A stretch of 64,000 nucleotides of DNA, taken from contig JACRTJ010000016.1 in NCBI GenBank assembly GCA_014385265.1, positions 1 through 64,000 on the forward strand. The letters run 5' to 3'. The position numbers and the translations under genes were made by a program. The notes under the pieces are model-generated. The model was not told where the DNA came from. It made no database searches and was given only the letters and a program-made list of their open reading frames with translations. Of this stretch, positions 35,458 through 42,828 are shown in pieces (the stretch's first letter is position 1; the number at the start of each line of letters is the position of its first letter). This stretch comes from Enterocloster hominis (ex Liu et al. 2021) (GTDB lineage Bacteria; Bacillota; Clostridia; Lachnospirales; Lachnospiraceae).

Positions 35458-36801
35458 ATGTCCCAGAATGCGATCGAAGTAAAAGATGTAACAAAAATAT
35501 ACCGTTTGTACGACCGTCCCATCGACCGGTTAAAGGAATCCCTAAGCCTGACCCATAAGAGCCTCCATAAGGACTTCTACGCCTTAAACGGCCTTTCCTT
35601 TACAGTGGAGAAGGGCCAGACCGTGGGGATCATCGGCACCAATGGCTCGGGAAAATCCACGATCTTAAAGATCATCACCGGCGTCCTGACCCCCACCACC
35701 GGTTCGGTCCAGGTGGACGGGAAGATCTCGGCTCTTCTGGAGCTGGGAGCCGGCTTCAATATGGATTATACGGGAATTGAAAATATTTATATGAACGGCA
35801 CCATGATGGGGTACACAAAGGCGGAGATGGATAAAAAGCTCCAGGAGATCCTGGACTTTGCCGACATCGGCGATTTTGTGTATCAGCCGGTGAAGACGTA
35901 TTCCAGCGGTATGTTCGTCCGTCTGGCCTTTGCCCTGGCCATCAATGTGGAGCCGGAGATCCTTATTGTGGACGAGGCCCTGTCTGTGGGCGACGTGTTT
36001 TTCCAGGCCAAGTGCTACCGGCGTATGGAGGAGATCCGGAAGAACGGCACCACCATCCTGATGGTGACCCACGATATGGGAAGCATCATCAAATACTGCG
36101 ATAAGGTGGTCCTGTTGAATAAGGGCGAATTCATTGCCGAGGGCCAGCCGGGCCATATGGTGGATCTTTATAAGAAGATCCTGGCCAACCAGATGGATTC
36201 TCTGAAGGAGGAGCTGGAAAGCGATTATTCCGGCGGCATGGACAAAGAGGACGGGAAGAAGACGGACGGAGCAGGGACCGGGAACGCGGAAGCAGGCGGA
36301 GCCTCCGGCAGCGGAGGCCTTATGAAGGATAAGATCACCATCAACGCCAGCCGGACCGAGTACGGGGACGGACGGGCGGAGATCTTTGATCTGGGCCTGT
36401 TTGACCAGAGAGGAAACCTGACCAACCTTTTATTAAAGGGAGAGATGTTCACCATCAAAGAGCGGATCCGCTTCCATGCTCCCTTAAAATGCCCGATCTT
36501 TACGTATACCATCAAGGATAAAAAGGGAACGGATCTTTCCGGCACCAACACCATGTACGAGGGTGCGGATGTGAAGCCCGTAAACGAGGGCGACGTATAC
36601 GATGTGTCCTTTACCCAGAAGATGACGCTCCAGGGTGGAGAATACCTGTTATCCATGAGCTGTACCGGCTTTGAGGGCGAGGAGCATGTGGTATACCACC
36701 GGCTTTACGATGTGGCCAACATCACGGTGATCTCCAATAAGAACACCGTAGGAGTCTACGATATGGAGTCAGAGGTGGAGACGAAGCTAACGAGAGGATA
36801 G
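35458..36801 (+). CDS. Polysaccharide ABC exporter ATPase with C-terminal Wzt-like domain
   Basis: A 447-residue ATPase. Residues 1-245 are the nucleotide-binding domain: IGTNGSGKST, SGMFVRLAFALAI, ILIVDEALSVGD and VTHDMGS. After a Gly/Asp/Lys-rich linker (about 255-290) comes a beta-sandwich-like domain of about 155 residues (DGRAEIFDLGLFDQRGN ... VYHRLYDVANITV), matching Wzt C-terminal domains. In Gram-negative systems that domain recognises the capped end of the polymer before export. AGGAGGATGGA precedes the start. Confidence 0.93.
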   Translation: MSQNAIEVKDVTKIYRLYDRPIDRLKESLSLTHKSLHKDFYALNGLSFTVEKGQTVGIIGTNGSGKSTILKIITGVLTPTTGSVQVDGKISALLELGAGFNMDYTGIENIYMNGTMMGYTKAEMDKKLQEILDFADIGDFVYQPVKTYSSGMFVRLAFALAINVEPEILIVDEALSVGDVFFQAKCYRRMEEIRKNGTTILMVTHDMGSIIKYCDKVVLLNKGEFIAEGQPGHMVDLYKKILANQMDSLKEELESDYSGGMDKEDGKKTDGAGTGNAEAGGASGSGGLMKDKITINASRTEYGDGRAEIFDLGLFDQRGNLTNLLLKGEMFTIKERIRFHAPLKCPIFTYTIKDKKGTDLSGTNTMYEGADVKPVNEGDVYDVSFTQKMTLQGGEYLLSMSCTGFEGEEHVVYHRLYDVANITVISNKNTVGVYDMESEVETKLTRG

Positions 36802-36812
36802 AGAGTCGGATC

Positions 36813-37664
36813 ATGATAAAGAACGATGCCAGCTATGAGATCCTGGATCTGATGGCCAGATATGAAAATGATACAGAGGCAGCTTTAAAGGCGGAGACGT
36901 CCCCGGAGTGCCTGTATGCCTTTTCTCCTTTACGGGAGAACCTGTTTGAGTGGACGGAGATCCAGGGGGATTCCCGGGTCCTGCAGATCGGCTCCGATTA
37001 CGGTTCTTACACAGGGCTCCTGGCCCGCCGGGCCGGGGAGACGGTGGTACTGGATCCCAGGGACGAAAACCTGGAGGTGAACCGTCTGCGCCATGGAACG
37101 TATGGAAATCTCCGTTTTGTCCGGGGGGATATCTTAAAGCCGGAAGCCGGATATAAGGAGTATAAGCCAGGAAATGGAACAGCTCCCCTGGAGTTTCCGG
37201 GGGAAGGGTTTGACCTTATTTTTATGGCCGGAACCCTGGAACAGTATAAGAAGGAAGAGGCAGAGGCAGTCCTAAAGGCGGCGGCCGGGCTTCTGAAGCC
37301 GGAGGGGACCCTGTACTTTGCAGCGGAGAACGCGGCGGGAGTCCGCTACTGGATGGGAGCGGAGCGGTTTGACGTTTCCTTCCTGCGGGCGGAGGTACTG
37401 GAGCTTCTGGAGTCCCTGGAGGGGACTTACGGAGGCAGCTCCCTTCTTTATTATCCCGTTCCCGATTACCGGTATCCGGCGGCAGTCTACTCAGACGCAT
37501 ATCTGCCGGAGAACGGAGAGGTGACCAATATATCCGCCAGGCTCGATGGGCCGGGACTGACCTTCGGAAGCGAGGAGCAGGCCATGGCCATGGCATGCAG
37601 GAACGGAGTATTTTCCAGCTTTGCCAATTCGTTCCTGGGAGCGTACAGGAGAGGACAGTCATGA
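36813..37664 (+). CDS. Class I SAM-dependent methyltransferase of the polysaccharide operon
   Basis: A 283-residue methyltransferase. The SAM motif is RVLQIGSDYGSYTGLLA near residue 52, with the acidic end of strand 2 in VVLDPRDENLEVN and the motif IV region FDLIFMAGTLEQY. Its place between wzt and the kinase-like/GT fusion (4-bp overlap with the latter) suggests it modifies the growing glycan. A cap-adding role like the methyltransferase half of WbdD is an inference from context. The ribosome binding site is weak, so coupling to wzt is likely. Confidence 0.82.
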   Translation: MIKNDASYEILDLMARYENDTEAALKAETSPECLYAFSPLRENLFEWTEIQGDSRVLQIGSDYGSYTGLLARRAGETVVLDPRDENLEVNRLRHGTYGNLRFVRGDILKPEAGYKEYKPGNGTAPLEFPGEGFDLIFMAGTLEQYKKEEAEAVLKAAAGLLKPEGTLYFAAENAAGVRYWMGAERFDVSFLRAEVLELLESLEGTYGGSSLLYYPVPDYRYPAAVYSDAYLPENGEVTNISARLDGPGLTFGSEEQAMAMACRNGVFSSFANSFLGAYRRGQS

Positions 37665-40600
37665 GACAGATCATATATGTGAAATATAACCGGACCCGGT
37701 CGGAGAAATTCCAGCTGAAGACGGCCATCGTCCGGGAAAACGGCGCCCTTTCCGTGGAAAAGACGGCGCTTACGGAAGCGGGAGCCGGTCATATGGGCTC
37801 GTTTTGGGAAAAGTACCAGATGATCCGGGAACAGAATCCCAGGATCCGTTTCCTGGAGCCAGAGTTTAAGGACGGCGGAAAGACCGTCTGCTTCCGGTAT
37901 CTGGAGGGAGAGACCCTGGCAGACGCCCTGGCGGACCGGATCCATATGGGCCAGATCCCCTATGAGGAGCTGGAGCGGGTCATGGCCCTGGTGTTCCCGG
38001 AGGATTTTTCTGTGGACAGCGGGCATTTTTCCATAAAAGAACAGACGGGCGGCCCCTTTGCTCCCAGCCAGGGCTTTACAGAGGTATTCGGGCCTGTGCC
38101 GGAGGGGCTGGAGGAGCTGGGACGGCTCACCGCGGCCCCCAACGTGGACGGATTATTTGAAAATCTCATGATCTCGGACGGCCATGTTTACGGCATTGAT
38201 TATGAGTGGGTCTTTGACATGGAGATCCCCGCAAGGTTCCTTCATTACAGGAACCTGCTGTATTTTTACCGCCGGTGCGAGGCTTCGGTCTCTTCCGCAC
38301 AGGAGGAACTTTTCGCCCACTTTGGCATAGGGGAAGAGGAGCAGAGGCTTTTTGCTTCCATGGAGGAGCACTTCCAGGCGTATGTCCATGGAAACGGCGG
38401 CTTCCAGTACATGAAGCAGTATGAGCAGCCGGTGAAGAGCCTGGAGGAGCTCCTGGAGGCCCACAGGAAGCTGCCGGAGGTGGTGGAATGGTGCGAGACC
38501 CTGAACCAGACGGTGGCTGAGCGGGACGTGACCATCCAGAAGCAGCAGGAGGTCCAGCGGCTCACCAATAACCATGTGGCGAACCTGGACGTGATCATCG
38601 CGGATCTCCGCCGGGAAAACGGGGAGATCGCAAAAACGCTGCAGTACCTTTCTAAGCACGAGTCGGTGGTATGGAAGGGCTTAAGAAAGTGCCACAGGCT
38701 GATGGACCGGGCCTTCCCGGAGGGGACCAGAAAGAGAAAGGTCTTAAAATATGTGAAAAACACCATCCGCCATCCGGGAAAATATCTGGGCCTTTATCTG
38801 ACGGGCGAAGGAAGGAACCGGATCGGCGGCGATTTCCATATCGGCGAGGGATATCTGGAACACGGAAAGCTGCGGTTCCCATATTTTGAGGAGCCGGAGG
38901 TCTCTGTGGTGATCCCGGTCTATAACCAGATCCACTATACCTACGCCTGTCTGCTGTCCATTCTGGAAAACACGCCGGACGTGTCCTATGAGATCATCAT
39001 TGCCGACGACGTTTCCACCGACGCCACCAGAGAGCTTTCCAGATATGCGGAGAATGTGGTGATCTGCCGCAATGAGACCAACCAGGGCTTTTTAAGAAAC
39101 TGCAACAATGCGGCGAAAAAGGCCCGGGGAAAATATATCATGTTCTTAAATAACGATACCCAGGTGACGCCGGGGTGGCTTTCCTCTCTGGTGGATCTGA
39201 TCGGCTCCGATCCGTCCATCGGTATGGTGGGCTCCAAGCTGGTGTACCCGGACGGACGGCTCCAGGAGGCCGGCGGCATTATCTGGAGCGACGGCTCCGG
39301 CTGGAATTATGGCCGCCTGGACGATCCGGATAAGGCGGAATATAATTATGTGAAGGACGTGGACTATATTTCCGGAGCCGCCATCCTGTTATCCAGGAAG
39401 CTGTGGAACCAGATCGGCGGCTTTGACGACCGATTCGCTCCGGCCTACTGCGAGGATTCCGACCTGGCCTTTGAGGTGCGGAAGGCCGGCCTGCGGGTGG
39501 TATACCAGCCCCTTTCCAAGGTGATCCATTTTGAGGGCGTGTCCAACGGCACCGACGTCAACGGAACGGGCTTAAAGCGCTACCAGGTGGAGAACAGCCG
39601 GAAGCTTAGGGAAAAATGGGCTGAGGAGTTTAAAAAGCAGTGTGTCAATACGGGAAATCCCAACCCGTTCCGGGCCAGGGAAAGGAGCCAGGGAAAGCCG
39701 GTGATCCTGGTGGTGGATCATTATGTGCCCACCTTCGATAAGGACGCCGGTTCCAAGACCACCTACCAGTATCTGAAAATGTTCCTGAAGAAGGGATATG
39801 TGGTGAAGTTCCTGGGGGATAATTTCCTTCATGAGGAGCCGTATTCCACGGTCCTGCAGCAGATGGGCGTGGAGATCCTTTATGGACCGGAATACCAGGC
39901 AGGGATCTGGGACTGGATCATGAGAAATAAGGATGAGATCGACTTTGCTTATCTGAACCGGCCTCATATTGCAGTGAAGTACGTGGACTTCCTGAAGCAG
40001 AACACGGACATCAAGATCATTTATTATGGCCACGATCTCCATTTCCTCAGGGAATACCGGGAGTATGAGCTGACCGGAGACATCCAGAAAAAACGGGATT
40101 CCGATTACTGGAAATCCATCGAGTTTTCTCTGATGGAGAAGGCGGCCGCGGCCTACTATCCGTCCTATGTGGAGGAGGAGGCCATCCATGCGGTGAAGCC
40201 GGAGCTGCCGGTGAAGGCCATTACAGCGTATGTATATGAAACGTTTCTGGAAAACATTGACATGGATTTTGCAAAGCGGGAGGGCCTCCTGTTTGTAGGC
40301 GGCTTTGCCCATCCGCCCAATGCAGACGCGGTCCTGTGGTTTGCAAAGGAGGTATTCCCTCTGATCCGGGAGAAGCTGGATGTGACCTTTTACGTGGTGG
40401 GTTCCAAGGTGACGGAGGAGATCCGGGCCCTGGAGCAGCCGGGAAGCGGCATTGTGGTCAAAGGCTTCGTATCCGAAGAGGAGCTGGCGGCGCTTTACGC
40501 CGGCAGCCGCCTGGTGGTGGTCCCCTTACGGTATGGGGCGGGGGTCAAGGGTAAGGTGGTGGAGGCTATTTATAACGGCTCTGTCATCGTTACCACATCC

Positions 40601-40810
40601 ATCGGGGCGGAAGGCATTCCGGAGGCCGGGGATATCATGCGGATCGCCGACGAGCCGGAGGACTTTGCCGGGGCGGTGGTGAGCCTTTATAACGATCCGG
40701 ATACCTGCGCCGCCATGTGCCGGAAGACCCAGGCCTACATCCGGGAGCATTTCAGCGTGGACGCCGCCTGGAAGGTCATTGAAGAGGACTTTACGCGGCA
40801 GGAGAGATAA
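37661..40810 (+). CDS. Multidomain protein: kinase-like domain + coiled coil + GT2 + GT4
   Basis: A 1049-residue fusion. Residues 1-270 look like an aminoglycoside/choline-kinase or protein-kinase-like fold: the catalytic loop pattern NVDGLFEN (161-168, Asp and Asn kept, His replaced) is followed by GIDYEW (178-183, Mg-binding Asp). A coiled coil spans about 280-345. GT2 (about 413-650) has VVIPVYNQ, ADDVSTD, NNDTQ and CEDSD. GT4/GT1-type domain (about 679-1049) has FVGGFAHPPNADAV and RYGAGVKGKVVEAI. ATG 37661 overlaps the methyltransferase stop; the longer frame from 37595 lacks a ribosome binding site. Likely extends and possibly caps the glycan. Confidence 0.88.
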   Translation: MRQIIYVKYNRTRSEKFQLKTAIVRENGALSVEKTALTEAGAGHMGSFWEKYQMIREQNPRIRFLEPEFKDGGKTVCFRYLEGETLADALADRIHMGQIPYEELERVMALVFPEDFSVDSGHFSIKEQTGGPFAPSQGFTEVFGPVPEGLEELGRLTAAPNVDGLFENLMISDGHVYGIDYEWVFDMEIPARFLHYRNLLYFYRRCEASVSSAQEELFAHFGIGEEEQRLFASMEEHFQAYVHGNGGFQYMKQYEQPVKSLEELLEAHRKLPEVVEWCETLNQTVAERDVTIQKQQEVQRLTNNHVANLDVIIADLRRENGEIAKTLQYLSKHESVVWKGLRKCHRLMDRAFPEGTRKRKVLKYVKNTIRHPGKYLGLYLTGEGRNRIGGDFHIGEGYLEHGKLRFPYFEEPEVSVVIPVYNQIHYTYACLLSILENTPDVSYEIIIADDVSTDATRELSRYAENVVICRNETNQGFLRNCNNAAKKARGKYIMFLNNDTQVTPGWLSSLVDLIGSDPSIGMVGSKLVYPDGRLQEAGGIIWSDGSGWNYGRLDDPDKAEYNYVKDVDYISGAAILLSRKLWNQIGGFDDRFAPAYCEDSDLAFEVRKAGLRVVYQPLSKVIHFEGVSNGTDVNGTGLKRYQVENSRKLREKWAEEFKKQCVNTGNPNPFRARERSQGKPVILVVDHYVPTFDKDAGSKTTYQYLKMFLKKGYVVKFLGDNFLHEEPYSTVLQQMGVEILYGPEYQAGIWDWIMRNKDEIDFAYLNRPHIAVKYVDFLKQNTDIKIIYYGHDLHFLREYREYELTGDIQKKRDSDYWKSIEFSLMEKAAAAYYPSYVEEEAIHAVKPELPVKAITAYVYETFLENIDMDFAKREGLLFVGGFAHPPNADAVLWFAKEVFPLIREKLDVTFYVVGSKVTEEIRALEQPGSGIVVKGFVSEEELAALYAGSRLVVVPLRYGAGVKGKVVEAIYNGSVIVTTSIGAEGIPEAGDIMRIADEPEDFAGAVVSLYNDPDTCAAMCRKTQAYIREHFSVDAAWKVIEEDFTRQER

Positions 40811-40828
40811 TTTAGGTAGATGAAGATG

Positions 40829-40905
40829 GGCCGCCCGCTTTGCGGGCGGCCTGGATACAGAACGCGGACCCCTGGGACTTTCTTCCAGGGCTCCGCGTTC
40901 TGTAT
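40829..40905. terminator. Double hairpin ending the polysaccharide operon
   Basis: The first hairpin, 40829-40851, is a perfect 10-bp stem GGCCGCCCGC/GCGGGCGGCC with a TTT loop. The second, 40855-40905, is a perfect 14-bp stem ATACAGAACGCGGA/TCCGCGTTCTGTAT with an inner CCCTGG/CCAGGG stem. Neither has a long T tract. Confidence 0.7.
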
Positions 40906-41009
40906 TTAAGGAAGCGGCTAGCCAAGGATTTTTGGAAGCCGTCTCATTTTATTATTCTCCCCGGCCGATGTTCCGGCCGGTAATTTCAGCCAGCTCCTCC
41001 AGCTTACGA
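40906..41009. other. Gene-free stretch with possible C-terminal coding remnant on the minus strand
   Basis: Read on the minus strand, 41012 down to about 40956 gives GKDRKLEELAEITGRNIGRGE's reading ending in TAA, a sequence that looks like a real protein C-terminus. Upstream of it the frame enters the tandem repeat and soon loses phase. A CCGGCC/GGCCGG dyad lies near 40961-40980. Best read as a pseudogene tail; confidence is low. Confidence 0.3.
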
Positions 41010-41260
41010 TCCTTGCCCGCCCCAGGCTGGCTCTTTGGCCCCGCGCTCCAGGCCTCCCCTCTGATCGGTTTCCCCGTTCTCCTGTTCTTGCCCGCCCTAG
41101 CTAGCTTTTTTGGCCTCGCGCTCCAGTCATCCCCCTGGTCAGCTTCTCTGTTCCCCTGTCCTTGCCCGCTTTAGTCAGCTTTTTTGGTCTCGCGCCCCGG
41201 TCATCCCCCAGCTAGCTTCTTTGTTCCCCTGTCCTTGCCCATCCCAGGTCAGCCTCTCTG
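41010..41260. repeat. Degenerate tandem repeat, about 74 bp x 3.4
   Basis: Copies begin with T(C/T)CTTGCCCG at 41010, 41085, 41159 and 41232 (periods 75, 74 and 73). Each copy then has a CAGCT-TTTGG block, CGCGC(T/C)CC and a C-rich tail ending CCCCTG. The copies differ at many sites and by single-base indels, so no shared reading frame survives through all of them. Confidence 0.85.
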
Positions 41261-41284
41261 GCCGATTATTCTGTGTATTTTTGT

Positions 41285-41484
41285 GGTTAGTCTTGACTAT
41301 TGGGCATAAAGGGGGAAATTTTTCCCCCATACCCAGAAATTAGGGGAATTTTGGGCATAGGGGAAGAAATATGGGGGTGTATGCCCATAAGACCAGGGAA
41401 AAGCGGGAAAAAGACGGGATTTCCGGAAGAAATTGGGCATACCGGGAAAAAAGATATGTTTATGCCCAATAGTCCAGACTAACC
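41285..41484. mobile_element. 200-bp MITE-like element with 26-bp terminal inverted repeats
   Basis: The left end begins GGTTAGTCTTGACTATTGGG (41285) and the right end, reverse complemented from 41484, begins GGTTAGTCTGGACTATTGGG. They match at 25 of 26 positions. The inside is non-coding and built from further copies of TTGGGCATA in both orientations plus the palindrome GGGGGAAA-TT-TTTCCCCC (41311-41328). No target-site duplication is clear, and no transposase is present in the window. Confidence 0.65.
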
Positions 41485-41656
41485 AGACGGATTTTCACAC
41501 TTCGGGCCGGAATCCGCACCTGCCCCAAAAACCCCGTCCCGGAGCCGGAATCTATGTCGGCTAAAAGTCCGATCCAGAGTCCGGAGTCCGCACTGCCGGA
41601 ATCCTGGAGCGCTGTTCCAAGGTCCCGACCCGTGCCAGGAACGGTCTTCCTCTGGA
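41485..41656. other. GC-rich gene-free stretch with CCGGAATC/CCGGAGTC repeats
   Basis: The stretch after the inverted-repeat element and before the SDR stop contains four short imperfect copies of CCGGAATCCGCAC-like sequence (near 41508, 41542, 41578 and 41596). No reading frame has a supported start. It may be decayed sequence linked to the repeats next to it. Confidence 0.35.
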
Positions 41657-42385
41657 TCAGATCCACCCTCCGTCCAGACGGAGGATCTGGCCGGTGAGGT
41701 AGTCCGGGGATCCTGTCATGGCAAAGACCACATCGGCCACCTCTTCCGGCCGCCCCATGCGGCCGGCCGGGATCTCGTCCAGGAGCGCTTCTTCCTCTTC
41801 TGCGGACAGAAACCCGTTCATTTCCGTATCGATGGCGCCGCAGGCAATGGCATTGACCTGGATCCCGGAGGGAGCCAGCTCCTTGGCAAGAGCCTGGGTA
41901 AGGGCTCCCACACCGCCCTTGGAGGCAGAATAGGCTGCCTCACAGGAAGCGCCGCAGACGCCCCATACAGAGGAAATATTGACAATGCGGCCAGACTGTT
42001 TTTTTATCATGCCCGGAACCGCCAGCTTACAGCAGTGGAAGACCGACGACAGGTTGGAGGCGATCAGCGTGTTCCACTGGGAAACATCCATATCCTGTAA
42101 AAGCCCGATCCAGGAGATCCCGGCGTTGTTGACCAGGATATCCAGGTCTCCGAAATGTTCCTGGATCTGGGCAAACAGGCGGACGCAGTCCTCCCAGATT
42201 CCCACGTCTGCCTGGACTGCCAGACAGGCGGCTCCCAGTGCCTCAGCTTCTTTTTTTACCTGCTCCAGGCGGTCTGTGCTGCGGGCACAGTTGATGACCA
42301 CATTATATCCGTGCTCCGCGTATTTTAAGGCGATGGCTCTCCCGATCCCACGGGAGGAGCCAGTCACCAGGACAGTTTTCTTCAT
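41657..42385 (-). CDS. Short-chain dehydrogenase/reductase (FabG-like)
   Basis: A 242-residue SDR. The NAD(P) site is VTGSSRGIGRAIA, the NNAGIS motif is present, the catalytic residues are Ser in NISSVWG and Tyr/Lys in AAYSASKGG. The C-terminus YLTGQILRLDGGWI is characteristic of FabG-type 3-oxoacyl-ACP reductases, but many sugar-alcohol or steroid dehydrogenases share it, so the substrate is open. ATG 42385 is chosen because AAAGGAGAC lies 6 nt upstream, inside the longer frame that starts at 42403. It stands alone and diverges from trxB. Confidence 0.9.
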   Translation of the reverse strand: MKKTVLVTGSSRGIGRAIALKYAEHGYNVVINCARSTDRLEQVKKEAEALGAACLAVQADVGIWEDCVRLFAQIQEHFGDLDILVNNAGISWIGLLQDMDVSQWNTLIASNLSSVFHCCKLAVPGMIKKQSGRIVNISSVWGVCGASCEAAYSASKGGVGALTQALAKELAPSGIQVNAIACGAIDTEMNGFLSAEEEEALLDEIPAGRMGRPEEVADVVFAMTGSPDYLTGQILRLDGGWI

Positions 42386-42443
42386 ACATATGTCTCCTTT
42401 CACTTGCAGGCAGTTTCCTGGGATTCCCAGAAAGACCTTACCA

Positions 42444-42520
42444 TTTTCCCTAAAAATATTTTCTAAAAACTAAAATTTTCCGAGAAAAATTATTTTTCCA
42501 AAAACTATGAATTTCCCCAA
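42444..42520. repeat. Five iteron-like TTTTCC/A-tract repeats
   Basis: TTTTCC-like hexamers occur at 42444, 42459, 42476, 42494 and 42511 (spacings 15, 17, 18, 17), each but the last followed by a run of four or five A residues. They lie in the 427-bp gap between the SDR and trxB. The array may bind a regulator or bend the DNA. The rest of the gap has a 13-bp palindrome CTGGGATTCCCAG at 42418-42430 and the trxB promoter. Confidence 0.5.
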
Positions 42521-42661
42521 ACTTTTATGTTCGGGAAAATTCCCATGGACAGAAATTCTTTATAGCTGCCGCAGCTTTATTATACACGCTCCGGAATCGT
42601 TTTTCCAGGGAAAGGCCAGGAGCTGCCACAATAATGCCACGAATATTTCCTGGAAAACCGT

Positions 42662-42691
42662 TTGTATTCTTTCCCAGGACTGTGATATACT
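42662..42691 (+). promoter_or_regulatory. Sigma-A promoter of the trxB leader
   Basis: TTGTAT, 18 nt, TATACT. Transcription would start near 42698, giving a leader of about 110 nt before trxB. Confidence 0.7.
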
Positions 42692-42702
42692 AAGGAGGAA
42701 TT

Positions 42703-42828
42703 ATGTGCCTGGGAAGGACCAGGCCGAAAAATGGAATGTCTGCGGCCGGAACGGCCTGGTTTCCAATGGATGTCCAGGTCCGGGAGGCAGAGACAGGAAT
42801 GGGAGGAGAGCATGGAACAGATTTATGA
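42703..42828 (+). CDS. Short upstream ORF in the trxB leader
   Basis: A 41-codon frame (MCLGRTRPKNGMSAAG...) has an excellent ribosome binding site, AAGGAGGAATT, directly before its ATG, better than that of many real genes here. It overlaps the trxB start (42812) in another frame and stops at 42828. Within it, ACCAGGCCG (about 42715-42723) can pair with CGGCCTGGT further on, while GGCCG/CGGCC offers a competing short hairpin. The peptide has no known relatives to me. It could be a leader peptide that tunes trxB translation. Confidence 0.4.
   Translation: MCLGRTRPKNGMSAAGTAWFPMDVQVREAETGMGGEHGTDL

Noticed and set aside
40932..41343. Plus-strand frames across the tandem repeat (Pro/Ser/Leu-rich)
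   Set aside because: No ribosome binding site, and the repeat periods of 73-75 bp shift the frame.
41010..41484. CRISPR array
   Set aside because: The 74-bp units are degenerate throughout with no constant repeat/variable spacer pattern, and no cas genes are present.
41460..41666. Minus-strand frame after the SDR gene
   Set aside because: It overlaps the end of the inverted-repeat element and lacks a ribosome binding site; the composition reflects GC-rich repeats.
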